From Emticicia agri (lineage in GTDB: Bacteria > Bacteroidota > Bacteroidia > Cytophagales > Spirosomataceae), in NCBI RefSeq assembly GCF_004168285.1, contig NZ_SEWF01000015.1, positions 1 to 64,000 on the forward strand: a stretch of DNA of 64,000 bases. Reading direction: 5' to 3'. The translations under genes were made by a program, and so were the position numbers. The notes beneath the pieces were generated by a model that was given only the letters and a program-made list of their open reading frames with translations, searched no databases and was not told the origin of the DNA. Positions 52,936 through 61,214 of this stretch are shown piece by piece. The first letter of the stretch is position 1. Each line of letters begins with the position of its first letter.

Positions 52936-53817
52936 ATGATTAAATCAATGATTACCCTACAGGTATTATTTTTAAGTATCTGGGCATTTTTTTCGGTAAC
53001 CAAAACTAACGAAGCTGTTCCTGCTTCTCAAATTACTGTTTGTCATACGCCTCTCGAATCTTTACCTGAAAAAGATGGCATGAAACAATTTGCACTCGAT
53101 CCTGCTTTTCAGGCTTTGCACCTCGCTCCACTGCCATTAAGCTACGATGCTACAGGAAAAGACATTACATTTAAAACCCCTGATGGCATGGACGCTAAAG
53201 GCTATTTTATTAAAGCTAAAGGCAACAGCAACAAATGGTTATTTGTGTATCAGGAGTGGTGGGGATTGAACGACTATATCAAACGTCAGTCGGATACCTA
53301 TTATAAAGACCTGGGCGAAGATGTAAACGTATTGGCTTTGGATATGTACGATGGCAAAGTAACAAGTAATCCGCAGGAAGCAGGTAAACTGGTGTCAGGC
53401 GTGAATGAAACCCGATTGGAAAACATTGTGAAAGGAGGGATAGCCTATGCAGGTAAAAATGCTAAAATTGCCAATGTAGGCTGGTGTTTTGGTGGAGGCT
53501 GGTCGCTTCGTTCAGGCTTATTGGGTGGCTCTCAGACTGTTGGAACGGTTATGTATTATGGTATGCCTGTACGAGATGTAGAACAACTGAAAAAACTGAA
53601 TGGCGATGTATTGGGTTTGTTTGCTACTGAAACCCGTATTTCAAAAGAAGTAATTGAGGAATTTGATGCCAATATGAAAGCGGCCGGAAAAAAACTGACG
53701 TATAAGATTTTTGATGGAGTACATGGTTTTGCCAATCCGAGCAATCCGAAATATGATGAAGCGCTTGCCAAAGAGGCTTATGCCATGTCTTTAGCCTATC
53801 TGAAAAAGAAATTTTAA
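52936..53817 (+). CDS. Dienelactone hydrolase family protein
   Basis: A 293-residue exported alpha/beta hydrolase of the dienelactone hydrolase family. A signal peptide (ITLQVLFLSIWAFFSV) is followed by FKTPDGMDAKGYFIKA and VYQEWWGLNDYIKRQSD (about 98-114), the oxyanion region with the conserved Glu. The nucleophile elbow is GWCFGGGWSLR (about 181), Cys-type as in the family. The catalytic His is in GVHGFANP (about 259). At the position where the third residue, an Asp, is expected the sequence reads FATETRIS, with Thr instead. Substrate is unknown; activity may be altered. Confidence 0.9.
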   Translation: MIKSMITLQVLFLSIWAFFSVTKTNEAVPASQITVCHTPLESLPEKDGMKQFALDPAFQALHLAPLPLSYDATGKDITFKTPDGMDAKGYFIKAKGNSNKWLFVYQEWWGLNDYIKRQSDTYYKDLGEDVNVLALDMYDGKVTSNPQEAGKLVSGVNETRLENIVKGGIAYAGKNAKIANVGWCFGGGWSLRSGLLGGSQTVGTVMYYGMPVRDVEQLKKLNGDVLGLFATETRISKEVIEEFDANMKAAGKKLTYKIFDGVHGFANPSNPKYDEALAKEAYAMSLAYLKKKF

Positions 53818-53860
53818 TTGAAATGACGGATAAGTGTCAGATTTTTAATTAATTTGACAC

Positions 53861-54040
53861 TTTGAACCTGTTTAAACTTATTTCTTTCGACTACGAATGG
53901 CTATTTTTCAATCATATTTCGCTTATTTATTTCGTCCGTAGCGCTGCTACGCACTCAACAAATAATCTCATCTGATTAAAAAATATTACATTCTCGTCCG
54001 CACGGCGGCCGCATTAAATAAAAAGTTTAAACAGGTTCAT
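53861..54040. repeat. Family D palindromic element, copy 2
   Basis: Outer arms GAACCTGTTTAAACTT and AAGTTTAAACAGGTTC pair perfectly. A small central palindrome, GTAGCGCTGCTAC, matches the middle of the 7618-7782 copy in kind. Near the right end is the GC-rich core CGCACGGCGGCCGCA (about 53999-54013). Confidence 0.75.
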
Positions 54041-54074
54041 TCTTAAACTATGACTCTAAATATAAGACGCATCT

Positions 54075-54587
54075 ATGAAATTACTGATTCCTGTTCTGTT
54101 TATTATTATCGGCATTTCTTCGTTTGTTTCAATCGGTAGCACCTCAAAAAAAGACTATGCCGCCATTACCTGGAAAGACACCCTGATGGCTGACCGAGAG
54201 AAGTACATTAATATGTATAAAGATTCTATCAGAGGTAAAGAAAATAGGGCAGCCGATTCGGTATTTAAGAATATTAAAGTACTGAAAGGGAAATCGGCAG
54301 AACAGGTATTGAGTATCATGAATAGCTGGGGGCATGCCTTGGGCGTAACCTGTAAGTTTTGCCATGATATGAACGATTTTGCTTCTGAAAAACCTCGCCA
54401 TTACCTGCAAACCCGAGAAATGTTTGATATGACTAACCAGTTGAACAGAGAGATACTGGCAAATCTGAAAACTTTCCGTCAGCCTGTGGTAATGGGGTGT
54501 ATCTCGTGCCACAACGAAATGAAAGAGCCACCGCATGATGGTCCGAAAACACAGGGAAATGGCGCAAGACCTCGTCCGAGAAATTAA
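54075..54587 (+). CDS. Dihaem c-type cytochrome (reaction-centre cytochrome family)
   Basis: A 170-residue exported cytochrome. The signal peptide (MKLLIPVLFIIIGISSFVSIG) is followed by a helical domain with two CxxCH haem motifs, TCKFCHDMN (about residues 94-98) and GCISCHNEM (about 137-141). The segment QVLSIMNSWGHALGVTCKFCH and the later NREILANLKTFRQPV resemble the photosynthetic-reaction-centre cytochrome c family (CytoC_RC), which occurs in non-photosynthetic Bacteroidota as electron carriers. The C-terminal ~20 residues are Pro/Gly/Arg-rich. No oxidase partner gene adjoins. It is followed by a clear terminator. Confidence 0.9.
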   Translation: MKLLIPVLFIIIGISSFVSIGSTSKKDYAAITWKDTLMADREKYINMYKDSIRGKENRAADSVFKNIKVLKGKSAEQVLSIMNSWGHALGVTCKFCHDMNDFASEKPRHYLQTREMFDMTNQLNREILANLKTFRQPVVMGCISCHNEMKEPPHDGPKTQGNGARPRPRN

Positions 54588-54601
54588 ATGAACAGAATAA
54601 T

Positions 54602-54639
54602 AAATGTGGTATGGTTAAAAACTATACCACATTTTTTTT
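54602..54639 (+). terminator. Rho-independent terminator of the cytochrome gene
   Basis: Arms AAATGTGGTAT (54602-54612) and ATACCACATTT (54624-54634) are perfect, followed by a run of T. It stands 14 bases after the cytochrome stop. Confidence 0.85.
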
Positions 54640-54667
54640 GCCCAACCAAAAAAAACTACACAAATAG

Positions 54668-54698
54668 TTTTGAAACTAAAAATTTAGTTATACATTTG
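54668..54698 (+). promoter_or_regulatory. BlaI-controlled promoter with palindromic operator
   Basis: A TTTTG (-33; 54668-54672) and TACATTTG (-7; 54691-54698) flank a perfect palindrome AACTAAA-AA-TTTAGTT at 54674-54689. The operator fills the spacer, so a bound BlaI repressor would block RNA polymerase. It lies 46 bases before the blaI ATG. Confidence 0.7.
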
Positions 54699-54743
54699 TT
54701 TCATACTTAGGCCTTTTTATACATTCATTTAATTGAAAAAACA

Positions 54744-55115
54744 ATGGAACTCAGAGAATTGACCCGTGCGGAAGAGGAAGTAATGCAGATATTATGGACT
54801 CGTGAACCCGCTTTTGTAAAAGATATCCTTGAAGAGTTTCCTGAGCCACGCCCTGCTTATAATACGGTGTCAACTATTGTGCGTATTCTGGAGCAGAAGG
54901 GTTTTATCGGGCATAAAGCCTACGGAAAAACTCATGAATACTTTTCGCTGGTAAGTAAAGAAGAATACAAGTCTTTTGCTACAGGAAAATTGATGGAAGG
55001 GTATTTTGAAAATTCGGTTGAAGAAATGTTCTCATTTTTTGTCAGAGAAAAGAAAATAGATGTTCAGGAAGCCGATGAGATACTGAAGCTCATCGAAAAA
55101 ATGAAAAAGCAATAA
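54744..55115 (+). CDS. BlaI/MecI/CopY-family repressor
   Basis: A 123-residue winged-helix repressor of the BlaI/MecI family, which controls a partner M56 peptidase and its target genes. The winged helix spans LTRAEEEVMQILWTREPAFV (about 5-24), VKDILEEFPEPRPAYNTVST (about 24-43) with the recognition helix, and VRILEQKGFIGHKAYGKTHEY, the wing. The C-terminal helices dimerise (SVEEMFSFFVREKKIDVQEAD). A palindromic operator sits in its promoter. Next on the strand, 88 bases later, is an M56 peptidase gene, the usual pairing. In Bacteroidota such units may respond to signals other than beta-lactams. Confidence 0.95.
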   Translation: MELRELTRAEEEVMQILWTREPAFVKDILEEFPEPRPAYNTVSTIVRILEQKGFIGHKAYGKTHEYFSLVSKEEYKSFATGKLMEGYFENSVEEMFSFFVREKKIDVQEADEILKLIEKMKKQ

Positions 55116-55203
55116 TTTTTGGCTGTTGTATAGTCAGAAATTACATATTACAGGTAAGGTTTATGAAATATTGTTCTCGAAAAAATTAAACGACTGTGAT
55201 AAT

Positions 55204-56814
55204 ATGAGTGTACTGATTTACCTTCTGAAAGTGAATCTGATATTGATTGCTTTCTATGCTTTTTACTGGGTGTTTTTACGCAAAAACACTTTCTTTCAAA
55301 CCAACCGTTTGTATTTGTTGCTGTCTGTAGGAGTATCGTTTCTGATGCCTTTTATTAAAATCAGGCATAATTATACGTTCTCGCAGCCGCTTCCTGTAAC
55401 GCTTAATGAGGTACCTGCCGAAACAATCAAAGCGGCCGTTTACCAGCCTGTTTTAGTAGAGAACTACAATTTTGTATTCAACTGGATGGACATACTGACG
55501 GCTATCTATCTGGCAGGGGTAGCAGTATTCAGTTTACGGTTTATCATTGCACTGGTAAAAATTTACTTATTATTACGTGATAGTGAGCCAATCAATATGT
55601 CGGAAACACGGAGTGGTCGTGAATACTGGTTACTACGTACCAATAAGGCATTTTCATCTTATTCGTTTTTTAATTTTCTGATTCTGAATAAGGACGATAT
55701 ATTTTATAACCGCAATATCATTACTGACCACGAAGAGGTACATATCAGCCAAGGGCATAGCTGGGATATATTTTTTATTGAACTCGTACATATTTTTTGC
55801 TGGTTTAATCCGCTGCTATTATCCTACAAAACCGCATTGACCCGATTGCATGAATTTATTGCCGACAGCATTGTAGAAGGAGAAGAAAAAGTGCCTTATG
55901 CCGAGTTTCTGTTTGCCTATAATTTCAGAATGAATGCCAGTACCTTAGGGAATGATTTTTTCAAGGACTCACTGCTGAAAGAACGGATTCAGATGATGAT
56001 GAAAAACCGCACACCGCTCTGGATGATTAGCAAATATATATTTGTGCTGCCACTCATGGTTTGTTTAAGCTATTTTGTAGTGGCGCAGGATGTCAGAAGA
56101 GTAAAGCCTGTCGATTTACTTCCGGCTGAGTTTAAGGGGGGGATCAGAGCTTTTGAGACTTACTTTGCCAAAAACTTCAAGTACCCCGAAGGAAAAAGAG
56201 TTGAGGGCGATATCTATGCTTCGTTTGTAGTCAACAAAGACGGGGAACTATCAGAATTATCGATTGACAAGGGATTAAGACCTGACTATAACGGTAGAGT
56301 AGCCAATGTTCTGGCAAGCATGCCTTACTGGACACCTGCCGAAAGAAGGAAGAAACCTGTTGAATCAAGGGTTTTTCTTCGGCTGACTATCGGGAAATCG
56401 TATGGCATTGTGGCTAATCAGAGTAATATCGACCCGGCATTCAGAGGGGTAATTGTAGTTGATAATCAGATAATAAGCCGTGCGAAAAAACTTTACTGGG
56501 AAGAGTACACCAGTATTCTGAAAAACAACAAAAACCTGGATGAAAAGGAAAGTACTTATCTGAAGTTAATCGGAGAAAATCAGACTTTAATTGATTTGTT
56601 TGGTCAACAGGCTGAGTTTGGGGTAGATTTCTGGATGAGTAAGAAGCAAATCCTGATTATGCACAACGGCGAAGAATTGAATTATATCAAAGGCAGTGTG
56701 TATTCTATCCGTGTTGAAGACTCAAAAGTAGAGGTACTTTCACCAGAAGAAGCATTCAAAAAATATGGCGAAAATGCCAGAGACGGCGCCATTATTATTA
56801 CTGATAAATACTGA
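55204..56814 (+). CDS. BlaR1-like M56 metallopeptidase with TonB C-terminal domain
   Basis: A 536-residue membrane peptidase and probable sensor for the BlaI repressor. Membrane helices lie at about residues 3-24, 35-51, 93-117 and 280-297. The zinc motif is DHEEVHISQGHSWD (HExxH, about 180-184), typical of M56. After the last helix a TonB C-terminal-like domain follows (about 315-400: FKGGIRAFETYFAKNFKYPEG). The end resembles a TonB-receptor plug motif (EEAFKKYGENARDGAIIITD). I chose the ATG at 55204; the upstream TTG adds 26 residues before the first helix. It lacks a penicillin-binding sensor domain, so the signal is unlike that of classical BlaR1. Confidence 0.9.
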   Translation: MSVLIYLLKVNLILIAFYAFYWVFLRKNTFFQTNRLYLLLSVGVSFLMPFIKIRHNYTFSQPLPVTLNEVPAETIKAAVYQPVLVENYNFVFNWMDILTAIYLAGVAVFSLRFIIALVKIYLLLRDSEPINMSETRSGREYWLLRTNKAFSSYSFFNFLILNKDDIFYNRNIITDHEEVHISQGHSWDIFFIELVHIFCWFNPLLLSYKTALTRLHEFIADSIVEGEEKVPYAEFLFAYNFRMNASTLGNDFFKDSLLKERIQMMMKNRTPLWMISKYIFVLPLMVCLSYFVVAQDVRRVKPVDLLPAEFKGGIRAFETYFAKNFKYPEGKRVEGDIYASFVVNKDGELSELSIDKGLRPDYNGRVANVLASMPYWTPAERRKKPVESRVFLRLTIGKSYGIVANQSNIDPAFRGVIVVDNQIISRAKKLYWEEYTSILKNNKNLDEKESTYLKLIGENQTLIDLFGQQAEFGVDFWMSKKQILIMHNGEELNYIKGSVYSIRVEDSKVEVLSPEEAFKKYGENARDGAIIITDKY

Positions 56815-56860
56815 TTACGTTTCACCGAATGAGACGACCTCTGTATGAACAATTTTAGTA

Positions 56861-56960
56861 GTAGAGACGTATTGCAATACGTCTCCAAAGGCCTATCCAA
56901 CCCAATAAATATTATTTTAGAGTTAGATAGTTCTTGAGACGTATTGCAATACGTCTCTAC
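56861..56960. repeat. Family F palindromic element, copy 2
   Basis: Ends GTAGAGACGTATTGCAATAC with GTCTCC and TTGAGACGTATTGCAATACG with TCTCTAC are inverted copies. The middle contains TCCAACCCAATAAATATTAT, similar to the copy at 45787-45915. It splits the BlaI-M56 unit from the TonB-M56 unit. Confidence 0.8.
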
Positions 56961-57065
56961 AAAAAAACAATTTTGTTCTCTTAGGCGACGAATTCATTCG
57001 CTGTCATTCCAATAGATTTTTTAACAAATTCAACTTAAATATATCAACTTAAAATTTTAAAATTT

Positions 57066-57476
57066 ATGAAAAAGCTACTTTATATTCTGACAATGACTAT
57101 GTTTTCTGTGACTATTACTTTTGCTCAAAAAACAGATAAAAGTAAACCGGTATTGGAACAGGTTGACCAAACGCCCGAATATCAGGGAGGGATGTCTGCC
57201 ATGTTTGATTTTATCGGTAAAAACCTTAAATACCCTAAAGAAGCCGTAAAAAAGAAAATTCAGGGTAAGGTAATGATTAAATTAATAATTGAGGAAGACG
57301 GAAGTATCAGCGAAACTGCCATTATCCAAAGTTTAGGCTATGGATGCGACGAAGAGGTAACCCGGGTTGTGAAAGCCATGCCTAAATGGGTGCCTGGCAA
57401 GAAAGACAACGAACTGGTGCGTACGTCGCTCGTATTGCCCATTATGTTCGCATTAGAAGGAAAATCATCAAAATAA
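57066..57476 (+). CDS. Small exported TonB C-terminal domain protein
   Basis: A 136-residue exported protein with a single TonB C-terminal domain but no transmembrane anchor or proline-rich linker. A signal peptide (MKKLLYILTMTMFSVTITFAQ) is followed by the domain: FDFIGKNLKYPKEAVKKKIQGKV, then MIKLIIEEDGSISETAIIQS and GYGCDEEVTRVVKAMPKWVPGK. The paired form YGCDEE...MP(K/R)W(V/K)PG also occurs in the M56 protein encoded next. It overlaps that gene by one base (TAATG), so the two are translationally coupled. An energy-transducing role is doubtful; it may interact with the M56 protein. Confidence 0.9.
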   Translation: MKKLLYILTMTMFSVTITFAQKTDKSKPVLEQVDQTPEYQGGMSAMFDFIGKNLKYPKEAVKKKIQGKVMIKLIIEEDGSISETAIIQSLGYGCDEEVTRVVKAMPKWVPGKKDNELVRTSLVLPIMFALEGKSSK

Positions 57477-59311
57477 TGAACTTTTTATTTTATCTCGTTC
57501 AGGTAAATCTGTACTTATTACTCTTTTACGCTTTTTATCGGCTCGTACTTTTCGGTGAAACGTTTCATCACCTGAATCGGGTCTATCTGATTGCCTCAGC
57601 TTTGTTATCGTTCGGTATTCCGCTCTGGTATTCTGAGTATGTGCAATCGTGGTTGATTACCAAAGAAATCAATGAGGTGTTTTATACCATCTACGACCCC
57701 TCAATGATTCTTATCCAACCAACTAAAGGAGTCAGTTTTACCTGGGGAGATATTTTAGAGGGCTTATACATGGCAGGTATGGGTATTTTTACTATTCGCC
57801 TGCTCATTACTTTACTGCAACTGATACTCGTACTGAAAAACAAGGATTTTGAGAAGTTTACCGCCTTTTCTTTTTTCGGATACAGTTTTGTTGATGAAAC
57901 CCTGAAGAAAAGAGACACCATTCTGGCGCATGAACACGTTCATATACAGCAATTACATTCGGCTGATGTGATGATTTTTGAAGTAATTGCCCTATTGAAC
58001 TGGTTTAATCCGGTGGTGTATCAATACAAAAAAGACATCAAGCATATCCATGAGTTTATTGCCGATGACATTGCGGCACAAAACGAAAACTCAAAGGCCG
58101 ACTACGCCATGTTGCTTTTTACACAAGAATTTGGCTTACAACCCGACCAGTTAACCAATCGGTTTTTTACACATTCAACGCTTAAACGCCGTATTCAGAT
58201 GCTAAGTAAACCCCGTTCACGCAATATTATGCTATTAAAATATGGCCTGGCTGTACCCTTATTTGTGCTGATGCTGGTGCTTTCATCAGCTACCGTTGTT
58301 ACCAATCAGGTGCTTGATTTGGTAGAAGTTAAACTTACAGGGTTGAATGAAAGTAGGGTAGGGTTTGAAACTCCGGTACATACCATCCCTGAAAAAGGCG
58401 TGCAATTAGCTGATGCAGACGATAAAGTGATTAGTGGCAAGGTGGTTTCTGCCGATGATGGCAAGCCTTTATCCGGTGTTATTATTGAAGTAGTGGGCAA
58501 AGAAAGAGGTACTACCACCGATGCCAAAGGTGATTTTAAAATCAATGTTTCGGCCGACGATAAACTGCGTTTTAGTTTTAAAGGCTATGAAACCACAGCT
58601 ATACCGGTAGGTGATAAAACGGCCATAACCGTATCGCTGAAATTAAAACAACCGGAGCGTATAGGATTAGAAGAAGTGAAAGTAACACCTGATAAAAGTA
58701 GTATATGGGGGCGTGATGATGTAATTTTTGAGTCAGTAGATGAAAACCCTGAATATCCGGGCGGGAATACAGAACTGTTTGCTTTTATTGGCAATAACCT
58801 GAAATACCCTTTAGAGGCAGAAAAAAATAATATATTCGGAAAAGTCTTTGCCAGATTTATCATCAGAAAAGACGGTTCTATCAGCGATATAAAAATTCTG
58901 AAAGGTATAGGCTATGGTTGTGATGAAGAAACGGTAAGGGTGCTTTCGCAAATGCCTCGCTGGAAACCCGGCAGGCAAAACGGTGAGCTTGTGAATGTGA
59001 TGTTTACAATACCTGTCAATTTTATAATGGAAGAGAATAAAATAGCCAACATAACAAACGTTCCTACAAGTTATGATAGAACCAGAAGCGTTGCCAGAGT
59101 CAGGCTGAGAGGGATTAATGGAAGCGAGAATCTGTTTATTCTTGATGGCAAAGAAATAAAAAGGGAAGATATGGACCAATTGAACCCTGATGAGATTGAT
59201 TCAATACACGTACTGAAAGATGAATCAGCCGTTAAAATTTATGGCGAAAAAGGCAGAAATGGCGTGATAATCATCAACAGAAAGATTACAGCAAAGGAAA
59301 CAAAGAAATAG
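57476..59311 (+). CDS. M56 peptidase fused to carboxypeptidase-regulatory and TonB domains
   Basis: A 611-residue membrane protein of mosaic type. Helices lie at about residues 2-22, 30-50, 88-110 and 255-275; the M56 zinc motif is AHEHVHIQQLHS (about 156-160). After the membrane part come a CarboxypepD_reg-like domain (about 316-400: VISGKVVSADDGKPLSGVII), a TonB C-terminal domain (about 425-515: NPEYPGGNTELFAFIGNNLKYP) and a plug-like tail with YGEKGRNGVIIINRK. The start overlaps the previous stop by one base. Unlike the first M56 gene it has no BlaI gene of its own. The domain order suggests TonB-system crosstalk, but the function is unknown. Confidence 0.9.
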   Translation: MNFLFYLVQVNLYLLLFYAFYRLVLFGETFHHLNRVYLIASALLSFGIPLWYSEYVQSWLITKEINEVFYTIYDPSMILIQPTKGVSFTWGDILEGLYMAGMGIFTIRLLITLLQLILVLKNKDFEKFTAFSFFGYSFVDETLKKRDTILAHEHVHIQQLHSADVMIFEVIALLNWFNPVVYQYKKDIKHIHEFIADDIAAQNENSKADYAMLLFTQEFGLQPDQLTNRFFTHSTLKRRIQMLSKPRSRNIMLLKYGLAVPLFVLMLVLSSATVVTNQVLDLVEVKLTGLNESRVGFETPVHTIPEKGVQLADADDKVISGKVVSADDGKPLSGVIIEVVGKERGTTTDAKGDFKINVSADDKLRFSFKGYETTAIPVGDKTAITVSLKLKQPERIGLEEVKVTPDKSSIWGRDDVIFESVDENPEYPGGNTELFAFIGNNLKYPLEAEKNNIFGKVFARFIIRKDGSISDIKILKGIGYGCDEETVRVLSQMPRWKPGRQNGELVNVMFTIPVNFIMEENKIANITNVPTSYDRTRSVARVRLRGINGSENLFILDGKEIKREDMDQLNPDEIDSIHVLKDESAVKIYGEKGRNGVIIINRKITAKETKK

Positions 59312-59312
59312 C

Positions 59313-61097
59313 CTAAACTTTTTCTTCTTTAGGCTGTAAATGTTCCTGATGCTTCCATAATTCCTGAAATACGGCACTGTTTTCTTTCAGGTGCTTGAAA
59401 GTACCTTCGTCTATAATACGGCCATTCTGCAAAATATATACATAATCAAATTTGGTCAGTAAGTGCAAGCGGTGCAGGGAAGAGAGTACCGCCTTATCTT
59501 TAAATTCCTTGAATAGTTTGTTATAAATCTGCACTTCTGTTTTGGGGTCAACACTGCTGGTAGGCTCATCGAGCAAGACAATTTCGCTCAGACGAGCTGC
59601 CAGAACACCCCTTGCCAATGCCAGACGTTGTTTTTGTCCGCCTGATAGATTTACCCCTTTCTCCTGAATATTCGATTCCAGCCCTTTAGGTAAATGCTGT
59701 ATTACTTCTTTAAAATGAGCCGTTTCGCTCACTTTCAGAATATCGTCCTCTTCAAAAGGCAACCCTAAGGTAATATTATAAGCAATCGTATTCTCAAATA
59801 TTTCTGGCTCTTGCGGGAAAAGCGTAATGGTTTCAGAAATAATAGCTAATGAATCATATTGTTCCCCATCAACCGTTACCTTTACATGCGGTTCAGCCTC
59901 ATATAAGCCTCTCAAAAGCGCCAGTACTGTACTTTTTCCGCTGCCGCTTTCACCGATAAAAGCAATCTTTTTCCCTTTTTCAATCAGAATACTCAGGTTG
60001 TGCAGGCTATGGGCTGCTTTGCCTTCTTCGTAGGTAGCATTATGCGAAAAATTAAGCCCAGATATAGAAATTTTCTTCCAGTCTTCGGGCAATTCCTGAA
60101 CAGCATCAGGTCTGTGATGTACCTGAAACGATTGGCCGATGCTCCGGGCAGTTTGCACATCGGTATTGTATTGCACAATATTGGTATATTGCCACGCCAC
60201 ATCATGAAACACACTGGTAAACTGAATTACATAGCCTAACAGCGTAACCAGTCCGCCAATATAAAAAGGCTTGCCCGGCTCCCAATGCTGATAGACATAG
60301 CCAATGGCAATTACACAGTAAATGAGGGTAACCAGCGTATCGGCTACAAACCATTTCCACTCGTTGAGACGCACATTCCGGCGGAATGGAGGTAATACCT
60401 CTTTTACCTTTTGCATCAGGCTCGATTCCATGCGTTTCTCTAACCGCAAGGTAATTACCGTAATGATATTAGAAAGACTATCGAACAGGGTAGATGAAAC
60501 TACGTGTTCTTTTTCATTGGTTTCGTCTAAGGCTTTGATAAAAGGCTTGTCGAATTTGAAAATCACCCAGATAGTAAGCAGACCCATCAGGATACCGATG
60601 CCTCCGAACATTGGCGAAAAATAGAGCATGGCTCCAAACGAAAACACAAATTTGAATATAGCGTGCAAGAACATGAATCCATCTTGGAAGAAGTGTTTCA
60701 GGGCTTCATAAGCCTTACGGATGCGGTTGATAGTTGACCCACTGTGATTATCCTGGTGCCAACGAATTGGTAAATGGAGCGTCTGATGATACAACTCATC
60801 TAAAAAGTTCCGGCTAAGGTTAAAAGCTAAGTCCCGTTCCATGATGCGGGCAGGACCGTGGAAAGCCCATTCCAATAATTTCAGTAATAAAAATAGACCC
60901 CCATAAAGTAAAGTACTATCCCATATTTTGGCACTATCACGCTGGATACTATCTACAAACCAGCCGTAGAGAAGCGGATTAAGCGCAGCTACTACATTGG
61001 CCATCACAAAAAGCCCATAGATAAAAACATACTTGTTTTTTTCTTGTCGGGCGTATTTCCAGGCTGTGCGGAGGAGAGAAACGTAGGGGTTATTCAT
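59313..61097 (-). CDS. ABC transporter with fused permease and ATPase
   Basis: A 594-residue half-transporter. Membrane domain: about residues 20-320 with six hydrophobic segments. ATPase: Walker A GESGSGKST (about 383-391), Q-loop region TLFPQEPEI, signature LSGGQKQRLALARG (about 483-496) and Walker B EIVLLDEPTS (about 503-512). The D and H loops (SVDPKTEV, SSLHRLHLL) follow. It most resembles the lipid/multidrug exporter type, which works as a dimer. Its stop lies two bases from the M56 stop on the other strand. Substrate is not predictable. Confidence 0.95.
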   Translation of the reverse strand: MNNPYVSLLRTAWKYARQEKNKYVFIYGLFVMANVVAALNPLLYGWFVDSIQRDSAKIWDSTLLYGGLFLLLKLLEWAFHGPARIMERDLAFNLSRNFLDELYHQTLHLPIRWHQDNHSGSTINRIRKAYEALKHFFQDGFMFLHAIFKFVFSFGAMLYFSPMFGGIGILMGLLTIWVIFKFDKPFIKALDETNEKEHVVSSTLFDSLSNIITVITLRLEKRMESSLMQKVKEVLPPFRRNVRLNEWKWFVADTLVTLIYCVIAIGYVYQHWEPGKPFYIGGLVTLLGYVIQFTSVFHDVAWQYTNIVQYNTDVQTARSIGQSFQVHHRPDAVQELPEDWKKISISGLNFSHNATYEEGKAAHSLHNLSILIEKGKKIAFIGESGSGKSTVLALLRGLYEAEPHVKVTVDGEQYDSLAIISETITLFPQEPEIFENTIAYNITLGLPFEEDDILKVSETAHFKEVIQHLPKGLESNIQEKGVNLSGGQKQRLALARGVLAARLSEIVLLDEPTSSVDPKTEVQIYNKLFKEFKDKAVLSSLHRLHLLTKFDYVYILQNGRIIDEGTFKHLKENSAVFQELWKHQEHLQPKEEKV

Positions 61098-61214
61098 AGG
61101 TTAGACAGAAACTGTTACAAAGGACGGGATTTTTTGACAAATTTTACTTAAAATACTGTTATAATTGCGTAAAATACATTCCGTACAATTTAATTAAGAA
61201 ACCTGCTCAAAACC

